From: CAXXOK01 sp963675925
GTDB lineage: Bacteria > Bacillota > Clostridia > Christensenellales > Aristaeellaceae
Assembly: GCA_963675925.2 (NCBI GenBank)
Contig: CAXXIB010000003.1
Location: forward strand, 62,001 to 126,000
Direction: 5' to 3'
Length of the DNA: 64,000 nt
Under the pieces are notes generated by a model. The model made no database searches. It was not told the origin of the DNA and saw only the letters and a program-made list of their open reading frames with translations. Numbering within the stretch: position 1 is the stretch's first letter; each line of letters opens with the position of its first letter. The translations under genes were made by a program, and so were the position numbers. Below are positions 39,001 through 41,989 of the stretch, piece by piece.

Positions 39001-39484
39001 CCCACGGCTGGATGCAATCCGGGCAGCTGTGCAAGTCGGTTACCTTGAAAGCGACGAAAACGGAAAGGTGTATCCGGATCGCGAACTGAGCAGGGCAGAG
39101 TTTATTGCAATGGTCGCAAAATATATCGGGATTGAGCGCGACTTCGAAATTGAGCCGCTTCTATACCATTATACGGATATTCAGGCGCATACACAGCGCA
39201 GTACCATTGAAGAAGCGTACCGATACGGCTTGCTTACAGCCTTTAGCGATCAGGCACTTCAACCGGATGCTGTAATCACCAAGGGCGAGGCCGTGGTCGT
39301 GCTCAACCGGATGCTGTGCAGAGGCACGCTGACCAATCCGTTACTGGTCTTCAAGAATATTGATCAGGATGATCCATTGCTTGGAGAGCTTGTGGCAGCA
39401 GCGACAGATTATCTGGCCAAAACCAATGAGGATGGCAGCCAAACGATGCTCTTGGATGATGATGATCGGCTGACAAAGAGATAA
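18062..39484 (+). CDS. Giant secreted multidomain surface protein: cadherin-like/VCBS repeats with SLH anchor
   Basis: One uninterrupted frame of about 7,140 codons (roughly 0.74 MDa). The GTG at 18062 is preferred: AAGGAG lies 10 bases upstream and it opens a clean signal peptide (basic head, hydrophobic stretch, AIA cleavage before residue 29). An in-frame ATG at 18005 has no ribosome site and would hide the signal. I count about 60 tandem domains of 80-125 residues, mostly ending in VND(x)P and carrying Asp/Asn-rich loops such as YTPxxNxNGxDSF, typical of Ca-binding cadherin-like and VCBS folds. Then come carboxypeptidase-regulatory-like, invasin-like and Cna-B-like domains and C-terminal SLH modules that bind pyruvylated cell-wall polymer. 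No enzymatic domain is visible. Likely a surface adhesin or spacing layer (inference). Sub-regions are listed separately. Confidence 0.9.
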   Translation: MNRIISKWKVILSAIFFVVLGFGFPAIAGESITFVLDHNTISEDAATGTLVGGFQVSSEIQNLVYSLPSGQGDNAAFSVSGTSLYSAAAFDYEIKDSYTVVVEAAGDEDSSGQETFTVYIDDVSPIAQNDNITVTEDGKASGVLPIAGDTTPVTFSVSQEPVLGSVVIDSATGAYTYTPDANQYGEDSFAFDVTDGANSSTGTVSVTITAENDVPVIRQGEIAYFVCEEDGSTQQLSLIADDADEDALSWSIDTQSSHGLAAVNAATGLTSYTPTEADYFGADSFVVAVSDGNGGVDTIAIDVTVSAVNDPPSFTKGLDQFVTEDCGAQSVEGWATDISAGADNESDQTLTFKINNNTNAALFSAGPAVSNAGVLSYTPADNANGTATLDIFLSDSGGESSGLYTVTITVEPVNDPPVNTAVPLITGIARIGEILKASSGGWNDDADGANAALLTYSYQWQSAEIVDGEWKNIESGDEFELTTAQNGLYIRVKVTCAEADGTPLSVVAYSDPIEVENRNPLIDRSGNLSMTFTEDDTQDLIQLIANDEDGDTLSWAITNGGTKGNAVISVDNGTDCQILYTPNADENGEDSFVVTVADGNGGTDAITIDVTITAVNDIPSFTIGADQAVSEDCGGQSVSGWIAAMAAGPANESQQTLQFNIESNTNAALFSAEPAVSSDGILTYTPAQNAYGSATISLSATDSGGASSQPQTFIITVDPVNDVPVNTSVPTISGTPHNGKTLSVLAGTWNDTADGGLAASLSYSYQWQSASSEAGPWNNISGAQGESFTLTEAQNDLYIRVMETCTETKAEKASAAVYSNPVRVTNNAPVISQGESVTINIQEDAEPVTMQLLASDADGDDLVWSITTQGSKGTASFNEHLGTQCEIVYTPNLNENGEDSFIVTVDDGNAGVETITVIVSMTPVNDTPSFTIGANQTVDEDCGEQVVENWITEISAGALNESDQTLTFNVLSTNNEALLASGPTVSSTGELRYTPATNANGQATIALYVSDSEGATSEPQNFIITVNRVNDKPVNTVLPSISGVFATGGTISADAGTWDDSADHNVLDEEYFTVIWYTAANGDGGGLSQAGTGWDYSLKASDAHRFIRVMVMVNDTDISGTVTENAYSAWYAVENTAPAIQNVSPAIATNEDTDGSVVCSALDADDDTLTWSIGSQASHGTASVDAQTGNVTYSPDANYNGTDNFTVSVSDGHEGSDSAEVSVTVESVNDIPTFTIGADQAVDEDSLAQTVDPLIQAMSAGPANEGEQTLTFQVTENSNPSLFAAAPEINSNGVLTYTPATDAFGSALITVSVSDSAGATNSATQSFTITINSVNDAPRNSQAPVISGTAHNGQILSVSTGTWSDAADSENATVLRYSYQWQSADSETGPWSNLAGATQAQYTLTPDENDLYIRAVVTCSDSDAQPASASTVSQAVLVTNEAPVMTSQQSPIMEFYEDGAVQSIITEATDADGDTLTWAVTAASIGTASVDDGVVRYQPNADANGEDEFTVTVSDGNGGQSSMVFTIIIHAVNDIPTFTIGADQVDTEDDGGQYISGWIQTMSPGPADESGQTLTFTVSDITNTALFTQVPHVTPSGTLYYVLAANQNGSTEVSVSVSDSDGGVNTVKQTFTITVNAVNDTPELVSDPAITGTFTAGNTITAGSGVWSDEVDEDAGTIVYDYTWYFADDDQGTNAVSQAGTNEYALTSTQSHTYVRVLVGVTNTDETGTTQTQAYTPWYFVENTAPVITETDPSFATEEDTEHTFTLHATDADADTLTWSLSSPAQHGIAQVNATTGAVTYSPALNYRGNDSFTVQVADAYSGTDELVIPVTVNAVNDVPINTELPTVSGTHMFGNTLTASPGTWTDDADDNLVTLVYSYQWQRASDDQGADIANIGTGATYVLTDAESHQYVRVLVTVTDTDASGTLEPQASSAWTYVNNTNPVITELTPTITTQEDTTQTLTLHATDVDTDTLTWSVTEQGTRGTAVIDETTGQITYTPNADDNGSDSFEITVNDGHAGYNSVIVLVTINAVNDLPSFTAGSDQSVSEDCGAQSVANWISTMSKGPANENAQTLAYTVAITQETVTDSLSLFATDPAVSPDGTLTYTPADNAYGSATLSIFVQDSGGGDNDTSAAQTFTINITPVNDHPVITGLSVVQTPEDIPYVYDFTLQDVEGDLDSLTVAFKSNNTALLENGSMQLGGSGASRTLTLSPEENRSGTVDISFTVTDTQGGKATKTLTLNVTAVNDAPTISVIADRTTYEDTSTGAIGFTIADVDTAMANCTVTAVSQNTTLIPNDEDHITVSGTTANRTVMLLPAKDAYGTADITLTVSDGSLTAETTFTLTVDAVNDKPTISQVADVTIDEDTNTGAIAFYVADIDHAFSQLTVSAAANNTAMVPKSNIVVSDIDQDGKATVTVTPVANYNGTSTITLTVKDQSGALSTESFLLTASPVNDPPTMSSISNQSANEDNVRSFSVYIADIDTSTSALTVTAIESSNEALLPLDDQHITLTGTTGTRTVRLTPLANQNGSTYITLQVSDGGTTVATRRFLFTVYAVNDAPYFTPGADITVQEDCGAQTFANWASGISAGAVNETEELTFHVQADMAAMFAVQPAIDANGTLTFTPASNANGTGTITAYLSDAGGATSGSITFSIILSSVNDVPVAYDKTTGLDTDEDQQLKGSLVIYDPDTNPITYELVSGEDHGVTSLTTASGGIVTLNASTGTFVYVPYQDYFEGPDSFSFRVFDGTVYSNDAQVTIEMTGINDPPVAEDGVLTVDEDAVTSAGSLAGLVTDVDNVTLEYSIVNAPNEGGTVTLNSETGAYTYTPPANYFGTERFTFRAYDAATYSNTATVTVTVNAVNDAPVAQDETINLDEGKTISSAFKATDIESDTITYSIVTPPASGTLTLLNAATGAYTYTPPVMGAEESLTVTAEFQAEDPSGNFTTGTLTIIIRNINDAPYLDPSTSLDMTTAEDTPLSGSVAAVDPDGDTLLYTVLNSPNHGTLSSFDTATGSFTYTPYGNYNGTDYFTFIATEDREENALSTGIYRVSIHVTFVNDNPTAYTLHYYTNEETPITLSPVGYDPDGNSMTYNIVSTPEFGLISTTDNITFTYTPNITMAGETDAILYQAVDSQGGESNIAVMYVHIYGDGDGGGLHGFSDVTIPQNTSTDSIPIVVTDIDIEQVSVTSSNTWLQNNAYIVVTNSNGNYSFTLTPTAYRRGRSVITVQVMDTNEIWHTRTFILTVTHVYFQPTAHDLERTIDENTEMYEYVSGSDLNGDWINFAAASQPSHGTLEFSSNGTFYYKPDTGFSGDDSFTFTASNAELTSEPATVTIHVTGIPSAPSADNAEFTTPEDTAIIDGQLTGNSPQGAQMEFHLVSNGTLGTAVIADDGSFTYTPNENVNGTDVFTFKTEGPTTLYSSIATVTVNITAVNDQPVAAAKTVTTYEDLPLQGYLIASDADENETLTYSIVETDGTLLKGDIVLDSQTGQYTYTPALNANGTDSFYFIANDGTADSEPALMTVVIEPQNDAPTVEDSTITVGEDASIEGALASLYDDVDGDAQTFSTLQEPEKGTIEFNTDGTFTYTPDENKNGTDYFSYRTTDTAGLKSNVALVTVTITPENDVPTIVAADAWTINEDSKDQMFYFTVDDIEDNPDVLTLSAVWDETEIESLTFGGSGNNRWMKVTPVDSYQSDTTITIKVTDTGVDNTLTGDVKSATTDVLVTVSPVNDTPTINDHATNWVKIVSSNVVIDEDTSTDAIAFTVDDEETYGAGVTVTASASDATLVPSSGIELSGEGEARTIKITPAADRYGSTTIRIYASDGNTTRTAYFTLVVNPINDAPIITPPDDQTIAEDGNTGDLYYSITDIDSTITNITVEAVSDNESLLLPVDIVCSGNANDRVVNITPLANMNGDVTITLTADDQGDVNNTGSASFVLHVLAVNDTPTIEDIADVTILEDSATAAIPVHIADIDDALSALTLSAISSNPSLVDDSCIVFSKNEETGQNYITLTPKPDANGAALITVKVVDESGKYKTTSFTLNVTPVNDAPTITAIADQTILEDGRTAAITFNIADVDNDVLELDVVGSSADTSIISQQSFVFTGNGGERTVTITPLANQNGSVAVALTVEDPGGLTASSPFTVNITPVNDEPSFTGGDDQTVLEDCHLQTVAAWATNISKGPDNEDYQTLSFHLENDNNDLFTAQGQPALDAFGQLTYTPADDMYGTATVTVYLTDDGGTANGGDDTSDNDPSAESIVDTFVITVLSVNDRPVFSALNSQEDITVNEDSGAYESAWADTSTLFIGPDNNETQTYNFLLTLGAVDVYGNTELFSEAPAIDSQTGVISFTPAKNANGTAEVTVVLKDDDGTANGGVDTSVAHTFTITVTSVNDDPTYTLGADFAVNEDSGAYSAAFATGITTGGGTDEEIQTLTFTLNADNTSLFSVQPTMTADGVLRFTTAQDQHGVTEVSVVLDDETNEVTKGFTITVNSVNDAPTFTYGDPLVVWEDCGLQTVAGWGSDLYTGADNESSQTLSFAVTALSSTLFTSGGQPAMDPSGTLTFTPDTDANGESGVTLYLIDNGGTEFEGVDRTYYEVNSITVLPVNDQPSFTDLGDITVQEDAQAYDEAWVQDGSISVGPANEAAQTYTFYMVEDEAQRETYGNTNLFSVQPAIDPETGDISFTAAENANGSASYTVYMQDSGGTDREGIDTSIGHSLTITVQAVNDDPTYTLGGTVSVNEDSGAYQNPTYVTGITTGGGTDEAGQTLSFALTAAEQSLFAVQPAITSAGALTFTPADDANGTTLVTVVLSDGDRTVEKTLTIVVEPVNDQPSFTDIGDIVFYEDCGPKTVDWVSDYTLGPNNEIQTPLFTMTEESRTTYGNTALFSSGPSINATTGAVSFTPAANANGTITFTVTLQDNGGTERDGVDLSQSHSLTIIINAVNDEPTYTIPDDVNVYEDSGEYRDETFATGITTGGGTDEAGQTLAFSLSGYDAALFDGAVTISNDGELLFTPAANMHGSTTVNVSLSDGTNAVEDSFIIIIASVNDEPTFTPGSNQTVWEDCGAQTVTAWATNLHKGTENESGQSLTFHVENDNHQLFTDAGQPAIDSDGTLRYTPSDNQFGEAEVSVYLMDDGGTANSGDDTSATITFTITVEPVNDQPSFTDTGDITVGEDSGAYSALWVNATSINPGPANETQTYAFSMVENAEARVTNGNTDLFADEPAIDPDTGRISFTPAQNANGSATYTVYMKDEDGTLREGVDTSQGHTLVITVNAVNDLPAYTLLGDVAVDEDSGDYSNATFATGITPGGGTDEDSQTLTFTLSNYDQSLFSEQPVLTNTGELTFTPAANVFGTTQIKVTLSDGIDEAQKTFEITVNSVNDAPTFTAGGDVSVLEDCGPQTMYKWATDISIGPWNENAQTLSVKTICNDTELFDGETGLPDVSLTGVLRFTPKADAYGVATVTVQYTDDGGTANSGDDSSKIEEFTITIRPVNDRPSFDDTGDITVSEDSAAYTGAWVDADSIDIGPDNETQTYAFSMQENEDQRVVNGNTQLFSVQPSIHPDTGVISFTPAANANGSAVFTVILSDTDGTDNGGNDTSLQHQLTITVTAVDDQPAFTLDGDVTVNEDGGEYSDATFATGITAGGGTDESGQTLTFALTNTNSLLFSQQPAMTSDGMLRFTPANNAFGTATVTVKLNDGVNSVSDSFTITVESVNDQPSFTDTGDITVGEDSGAYSALWVNATSINPGPANETQAYAFSMVENAEARVTDGNTNLFTDEPAMDPDTGRISFTPAQNANGSATYTVYMKDEDGTLRDGVDTSQGHTLVITVTAVNDLPAYTLSGDVTVDEDSGAYNNATFATGITPGGGMDEDSQTLTFTLSNYDQSLFSKQPVLTNTGQLSFTPAANVFGTTLIDVTLSDGDTSSDGTFTITINSVNDQPSFSDFGNITVSEDSGRYSAAWADDATRYVGPDNELQTYQYLITDTVVADGVTLFSEAPVIDAQTGVISFTPAADAFGSAEVTVVLKDGDGTDNEGLDTSVEHTVTITILSVNDAPVFTDTGDLTVNEDSGAYSTAWITTGTVSAGPANEAQEAVFSLELDESTLTVFGNSKLFAAGPVIDPNTGEITLTPAENAYGFVTATVWLTDTDGTDNGGEDTSEAHTFLITVNTVNDAPVFTAGKDITVGSGTGAYTQDAWATDISAGPVDEALQALSFTVTVDKPALFEVQPTISPEGTLSFTPSATASGTAQITVTLQDDGGTDNGGVDTSQQQQQLSIQVVGNSELVLTGTVYDVRTLMPINGAMVQLLDASGDEIASEVVGNDGVYRFTGLTSSNDTLTLVVSADGYQQNSVVTEVSFDREVSGTVTRNIMLSKFNLTITADPSAILGDGKAEAVITATVQNDDGQPISGVEVVFDCPSGTFEGGVNTAVTGQDGTCHITFISDKLSGTQELKIPITVTVHDDTLLLYGTAVIYERFVPGFVEGIITTRTGNHPLEGAIVTVYKDFDGDGTVDFSETVITKADGKYKVAVPKGNVDYSISITRPAIGSASSVTFHQTVQVGDINGGGGETTNPNKCAVGIVTLQNGSSSGCGQLLKNGMLMEIVGNGKKEKVDLDTGNGTFSANNLGEGSYTLNVYYQHEDGRKIIVGSQKITISNNGETNISEVLIDPYGIITDSKTGKVISGADVKLYYAGTNTLVLLPSVQGFPPANNANPQLSDGAGEYAFMVYPHTSYYIVATKDGYETFSNKDHPIAVGEAIVNYNFQMTPVEEEVVASTAYDPAIFISTDKSRVLEDGTISCTVTYGNKTDQVLPTAVIRLNLPAGIMVVDEDGGALYSKTEHWYRTALLRDTDGFVESAHDQMVIWYAKDLQLDEVRTHTVLLKVADIDPVLAQTPATITANISSQHPVIVPEDDTSFKTIVIASRYNASAHQAYMHTQHGSDFPVADGLTRGEAAEIFASILNLSAEGNNTTFADVQRGDPRLDAIRAAVQVGYLESDENGKVYPDRELSRAEFIAMVAKYIGIERDFEIEPLLYHYTDIQAHTQRSTIEEAYRYGLLTAFSDQALQPDAVITKGEAVVVLNRMLCRGTLTNPLLVFKNIDQDDPLLGELVAAATDYLAKTNEDGSQTMLLDDDDRLTKR
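18700..24510 (+). repeat. N-terminal array of three-domain super-repeats in the giant protein
   Basis: Residues about 214-2150. Domain types recur in fixed order: A (an ED..DGDTLTWSI..GTA..YTPN..NGEDSF unit), B (PSFTIGADQ..EDCG..ISAGP.NES.QTLTF unit) and C (PVNT.VP.ISGT..GTW.D..YSYQWQSA unit with an Ig-like look). The A-B-C set occurs five times from 18700; then A-C without B, then A-B. Each set is about 0.9-1.0 kb. Two other cadherin-like units precede the array. Confidence 0.8.
24511..30520 (+). repeat. Central array of mixed cadherin-like domains in the giant protein
   Basis: Residues about 2151-4153, roughly 20 domains. Two types dominate: D (PTI..IAD.TI.ED..T.AI.F.I.DID and similar) and E (PVA.D.T...DED..L.G.L...D.D...Y.IV). 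They occur in runs (four D, one B, five E, one D-like, four E, five D), unlike the strict alternation of the N-terminal array. The divergence between copies is high. Confidence 0.75.
33536..34159 (+). repeat. Long direct repeat, copy 1
   Basis: A 624-base block (a B1 and a B2 domain) repeated at 35207-35830. I count about 41 mismatches by eye, near 93% identity, far above other repeat pairs in the gene. The offset is 1,671 bases, exactly 557 codons, so the frame is kept. Confidence 0.9.
35207..35830 (+). repeat. Long direct repeat, copy 2
   Basis: Second copy of the block at 33536-34159, in the same frame. The intervening 1.05 kb holds three further domains (B, B1, B2) that are clearly less similar, which points to recent segmental duplication or gene conversion within the array. 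Confidence 0.9.
36910..38870 (+). other. Mixed-domain tail of the giant protein before the SLH modules
   Basis: Residues about 6284-6936. In order: a carboxypeptidase-regulatory-like beta domain (LTGTVYDVRTLMPINGAMV, 36916-37185); an invasin/Big-1-like domain (TITADPSAILGDGKAEAVIT, 37186-37480); a Cna-B/SdrD-like domain (EGAIVTVYKDFDGDGTVDF, 37500-37780); a less clear stretch; a second regulatory-like domain (YGIITDSKTGKVISGADVKL, 38071-38375); and a DUF11-like domain (TVTYGNKTDQVLPTAVIRLN, 38395-38830). These are stalk-type folds common near cell-wall anchors. Confidence 0.65.
38871..39420 (+). other. C-terminal SLH modules of the giant protein
   Basis: Three S-layer-homology signatures: LTRGEAAEIF (the first module looks short), then FADVQRGDPRLDAIRAA through LSRAEFIAMVAKYIG, then YTDIQAH through ITKGEAVVVLNRML. 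SLH domains bind pyruvylated secondary cell-wall polymer, so the protein should be held non-covalently on the cell surface with its N-terminus outward. No LPXTG motif is present. Confidence 0.85.
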
Positions 39485-39506
39485 CATCGAAACGGTGTAT
39501 TCTCAG

Positions 39507-39520
39507 AATCATGCATGATT
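39507..39520 (+). promoter_or_regulatory. Perfect 14-bp palindrome upstream of the ilv promoter
   Basis: AATCATGCATGATT is fully self-complementary. It lies 22 bases after the giant gene stop and 33 bases before the ilv -35. It lacks a T-run, so it is more likely a protein site than a terminator; no regulator can be named. Confidence 0.35.
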
Positions 39521-39537
39521 ATGCTAAAATTCGGTTA

Positions 39538-39589
39538 ATTGTATGCAATCTGCTTGACAACAAAGTGTGTATGTGCTATTGTATACAAC
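39538..39589 (+). promoter_or_regulatory. Pair of near-identical palindromic sites around the ilv promoter
   Basis: ATTGTATGCAAT (39538-39549) and ATTGTATACAAC (39578-39589) are exactly 40 bases apart, close to four helical turns. One lies just upstream of the -35 and one overlaps the -10. The core TTGTATACAA is a perfect palindrome and resembles sites known for GntR-family repressors (established for GntR of Bacillus). A regulator bound to both could close the promoter. Confidence 0.45.
39554..39582 (+). promoter_or_regulatory. Promoter of the ilv-leu operon
   Basis: TTGACA (39554-39559), 17 bases, TATTGT (39577-39582) preceded by TGC, an extended -10. Transcription would start near 39589, about 25 bases before the leader-peptide ATG. 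Confidence 0.75.
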
Positions 39590-39613
39590 AAATCATACGA
39601 AGGAGATTTTTCG

Positions 39614-39736
39614 ATGATTGTCCAGCCCATGAACCTCAGCCTGATTATTCTTAGCCTTGCTGTACTGCTCCTTCTGGTAGTAGTAGGCAACATTCTTACG
39701 CGTAAGTTTAGGCAGGCGTGCGAGGTTAAGGCATAA
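39614..39736 (+). CDS. Branched-chain amino acid leader peptide (attenuator peptide)
   Basis: A 40-codon ORF with AAGGAGA seven bases before its ATG. Of its 40 residues, 19 are Leu, Ile or Val; residues 8-24 hold 14 of them, including four Leu codons followed by three GTA Val codons. This composition, the position between the promoter and an intrinsic terminator, and the downstream operon for exactly these three amino acids match the leader peptides of enteric ilv operons. It could be misread as a small membrane protein because it is hydrophobic; the RNA structures around it favour the leader role. Ribosomes short of charged tRNA should stall over the Leu/Val run and leave the antiterminator segment at 39705 free. 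Confidence 0.85.
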   Translation: MIVQPMNLSLIILSLAVLLLLVVVGNILTRKFRQACEVKA

Positions 39737-39769
39737 GGCAAACCAAACTCACAGCACACTCCCTAAACT
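39705..39769 (+). promoter_or_regulatory. Antiterminator pairing of the ilv attenuator
   Basis: AGTTTAGG (39705-39712), inside the last codons of the leader peptide, is the exact complement of CCTAAACT (39762-39769), which is part of the 5' arm of the terminator; after one mismatch two more pairs form. The same bases cannot be in both structures. A further pairing, AACCTC and GCCTG (39632-39643) with CAGGC and GAGGTT (39713-39727), could form a competing early hairpin. Confidence 0.75.
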
Positions 39770-39796
39770 GCGCAAAGCGGTTTAGGGAGTTTTTTT
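39758..39796 (+). terminator. Attenuator terminator before ilvB
   Basis: ACTCCCTAAAC (39758-39768) pairs with GTTTAGGGAGT (39780-39790), a perfect 11-base stem, followed by seven T (39790-39796). It sits 21 bases after the leader-peptide stop and 16 before the ilvB ATG. Confidence 0.92.
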
Positions 39797-39812
39797 AAGA
39801 AGGAGGGGGACT

Positions 39813-41474
39813 ATGCTAAACGGCGCACAAATTTTATTGCAAGTGCTGAAAGAGCAACAAGTGGATACGATCTTCGGCTACCCCGGCGGATTTGTATTGA
39901 ACATCTACGACGAGATTTACGGTGCGGCGGACTGGCTGAACCACATCATCACCTGCCACGAGCAGGGCGCGGCGCACGCTGCGGACGGCTATGCCCGCGC
40001 GACTGGCAAAACCGGCGTTGTGATTGCCACATCCGGCCCCGGCGCAACCAACCTTGTCACCGGTATTGCCAATGCGTATCTGGACTCCATTCCCTTGGTT
40101 GCCATCACCGGCAACGTGCCGCAGAATTTTATCGGCAGGGATAGTTTTCAGGAAGTCGATATCAAAGGCATTACCATGCCGATTACCAAACATAACTACA
40201 TGGTCAAGGACGTGGAAAAGCTGGCTGATATCGTGCGGGAAGCCTTCTTCCTGGCGTCCACCGGCCGCAAAGGCCCGGTTTTGATTGACATTCCCAAGGA
40301 TGTACAGCTGGCCACATGCGAGTATACCCCTGCGGCGCAGCCGATGGCATTCCACCCCAAAAAACCTAGCGCCGATATGCTGCGTGAAGCGGCGGAGCTG
40401 ATTGCAGCGTCCAAGCGTCCCTTCATCTATGCAGGTGGCGGCGTAATTGCTACCGATGCCAGCAAGGATTTGCTTGAGTTTGCCGAAAAACTCGGTGCAC
40501 CCATCGGCACCAGCATGATGGGCTTGTCGGCAGTGCCGCGCTCGCATCCGTTGATGCTGGGGATGTCCGGCATGCACGGCAATTTTGCCTCGACCAAGGC
40601 CATGGGCCGTTCCGATTTGATTATCGGCATCGGCGCGAGGTTTTCCGACCGTGCAACGGGTAAAAAATCGGAGTTTTCCAAAAATCGCAAAGTGCTGCAC
40701 ATCGATATCGACCCGGCGGAGATCGGCAAAAACATCCCCGCTTATGTGGCCATGCATGCCGATGTGAAGGAAGCGCTGCAAGCGTTGAACCAGATGGATT
40801 TGCAAAAGAGCGATCCCGAATGGTTGAAGGAAGTCAACGAGTTTAAACACTCAAACGACAACCAGTCCGTGATGGACCACGACGTGCTAAACCCCTATTT
40901 AGTGTTAAAGAGCGTATCCAAACGGATGTCGGATGATACCCGCATTGCAACCGATGTGGGCCAGCACCAAATGTGGACGGCGCAGTTCTATCCCTTCCAA
41001 AAACCGCGCACGTTCATCACGTCCGGTGGATTGGGCACAATGGGCTTTGGTATGGGCGCGGCTATCGGCGCGTGCATCGGCTCCGGCCAAAAAACTGTGT
41101 TGATCACCAGTGATGGTAGCTTCCATATGAATATGAATGAATTGGCGACTGCCGTTTCTACTCGTCTGCCTCTGGTTGTGCTCGTACTCAACAACGCTGT
41201 GTTGGGCATGGTGCGTCAGTGGCAGACGATGTTTTTTGACAAACGCTATTCATCAACAACGCTGGAGCGTCAAACCGATTATGTGAAGTTTGCCGAGGCG
41301 TTTGGTGCCAAAGGCTACCGCATTGAAAAGCTTGACGAGATGGACGCGGTGCTGGACGAGGCGCTGAATCAGGATGGACCGGTCGTGGTGGATATCGTTA
41401 TCGATCGTGATGAAATGGTGTTCCCCATGATTCCGCCCAACGGCACTATCAACCAAATGATTATCAGGGGGTGA
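39813..41474 (+). CDS. ilvB: Acetolactate synthase large subunit IlvB
   Basis: A 553-residue ThDP-dependent acetohydroxyacid synthase catalytic subunit. It condenses pyruvate with pyruvate or 2-oxobutyrate, the first shared step to Val/Leu and Ile. The ThDP-activating Glu is in CHEQGAAHAADGYAR, followed by ATSGPGATNLVTGIANAY; the C-terminal ThDP/Mg motif reads TSDGSFHMNMNE (the usual GDG has Ser in its first place, but the metal-binding Asp is kept). FAD-type middle-domain segments (RSDLIIGIGARFSDRATG) are present. AGGAGGGGG lies five bases before the ATG. First gene of the attenuated operon. Confidence 0.97.
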   Translation: MLNGAQILLQVLKEQQVDTIFGYPGGFVLNIYDEIYGAADWLNHIITCHEQGAAHAADGYARATGKTGVVIATSGPGATNLVTGIANAYLDSIPLVAITGNVPQNFIGRDSFQEVDIKGITMPITKHNYMVKDVEKLADIVREAFFLASTGRKGPVLIDIPKDVQLATCEYTPAAQPMAFHPKKPSADMLREAAELIAASKRPFIYAGGGVIATDASKDLLEFAEKLGAPIGTSMMGLSAVPRSHPLMLGMSGMHGNFASTKAMGRSDLIIGIGARFSDRATGKKSEFSKNRKVLHIDIDPAEIGKNIPAYVAMHADVKEALQALNQMDLQKSDPEWLKEVNEFKHSNDNQSVMDHDVLNPYLVLKSVSKRMSDDTRIATDVGQHQMWTAQFYPFQKPRTFITSGGLGTMGFGMGAAIGACIGSGQKTVLITSDGSFHMNMNELATAVSTRLPLVVLVLNNAVLGMVRQWQTMFFDKRYSSTTLERQTDYVKFAEAFGAKGYRIEKLDEMDAVLDEALNQDGPVVVDIVIDRDEMVFPMIPPNGTINQMIIRG

Positions 41475-41478
41475 GGAC

Positions 41479-41988
41479 ATGAGAAAACTGATACTGTCAT
41501 TGCTGGTCAACAACGAAGCCGGTGTGCTCACGCGGGTATCCGGGCTGTTTGCCCGCAGAGGATTTAATATTTCCTCGCTGTCTGTCGGGGAAACGCAGGA
41601 CCCGCAATACTCGCGCATTACCATTCAGGCCGTGGGGGACGAGTATGTACGCATGCAGCTGGTCCATCAGCTTCGTAAGCTTCACGATGTAAAGGTTGTC
41701 GAAAGCATGGAGCTGGAGCAAACCGTGTGTCGCGAGCTGTTGCTCATCAAGGTCTGCGCGGGCAGCGCGACACGCAGCCAGGTGCTGGAGGGTGCTAACG
41801 TGTTTCGTGCCAAGGTGTGCGACCTGACCCCGACTACTGTTACCATGGAACTGACAGGCGATACCGACAAGATTGACGCGTTTGTCACCTTCCTGGAACC
41901 ATTTCAAATTCTGGAAACCTGCCGCACGGGTATCACGGCCATCGGCCGCGGAGAATATACGCTGAAGAAGAATGAGGAGGATATTTAA
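41479..41988 (+). CDS. ilvN: Acetolactate synthase small regulatory subunit IlvN
   Basis: A 169-residue regulatory subunit (often called IlvH) that binds IlvB and carries valine feedback inhibition. The N-terminal ACT domain is clear (LSLLVNNEAGVLTRVSGLFA then RRGFNISSLSVGETQDP), with the C-terminal ALS_ss_C-type domain after residue 75 (ELLLIKVCAG, FRAKVCDLTPTTVTMELTG). Length and content are normal for the family. It starts four bases after ilvB, and ilvC follows after one base. Confidence 0.96.
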   Translation: MRKLILSLLVNNEAGVLTRVSGLFARRGFNISSLSVGETQDPQYSRITIQAVGDEYVRMQLVHQLRKLHDVKVVESMELEQTVCRELLLIKVCAGSATRSQVLEGANVFRAKVCDLTPTTVTMELTGDTDKIDAFVTFLEPFQILETCRTGITAIGRGEYTLKKNEEDI

Positions 41989-41989
41989 A

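Noticed and set aside
38871..39484. Sortase-type LPXTG anchor on the giant protein
   Set aside because: No LPXTG-like motif with a following hydrophobic segment and basic tail is present; the SLH modules explain anchoring.
39589..39812. T-box riboswitch before ilvB
   Set aside because: The leader is short, is occupied by a translated ORF, and lacks the T-box AGGGTGGNACCGCG-type sequence and specifier stem.
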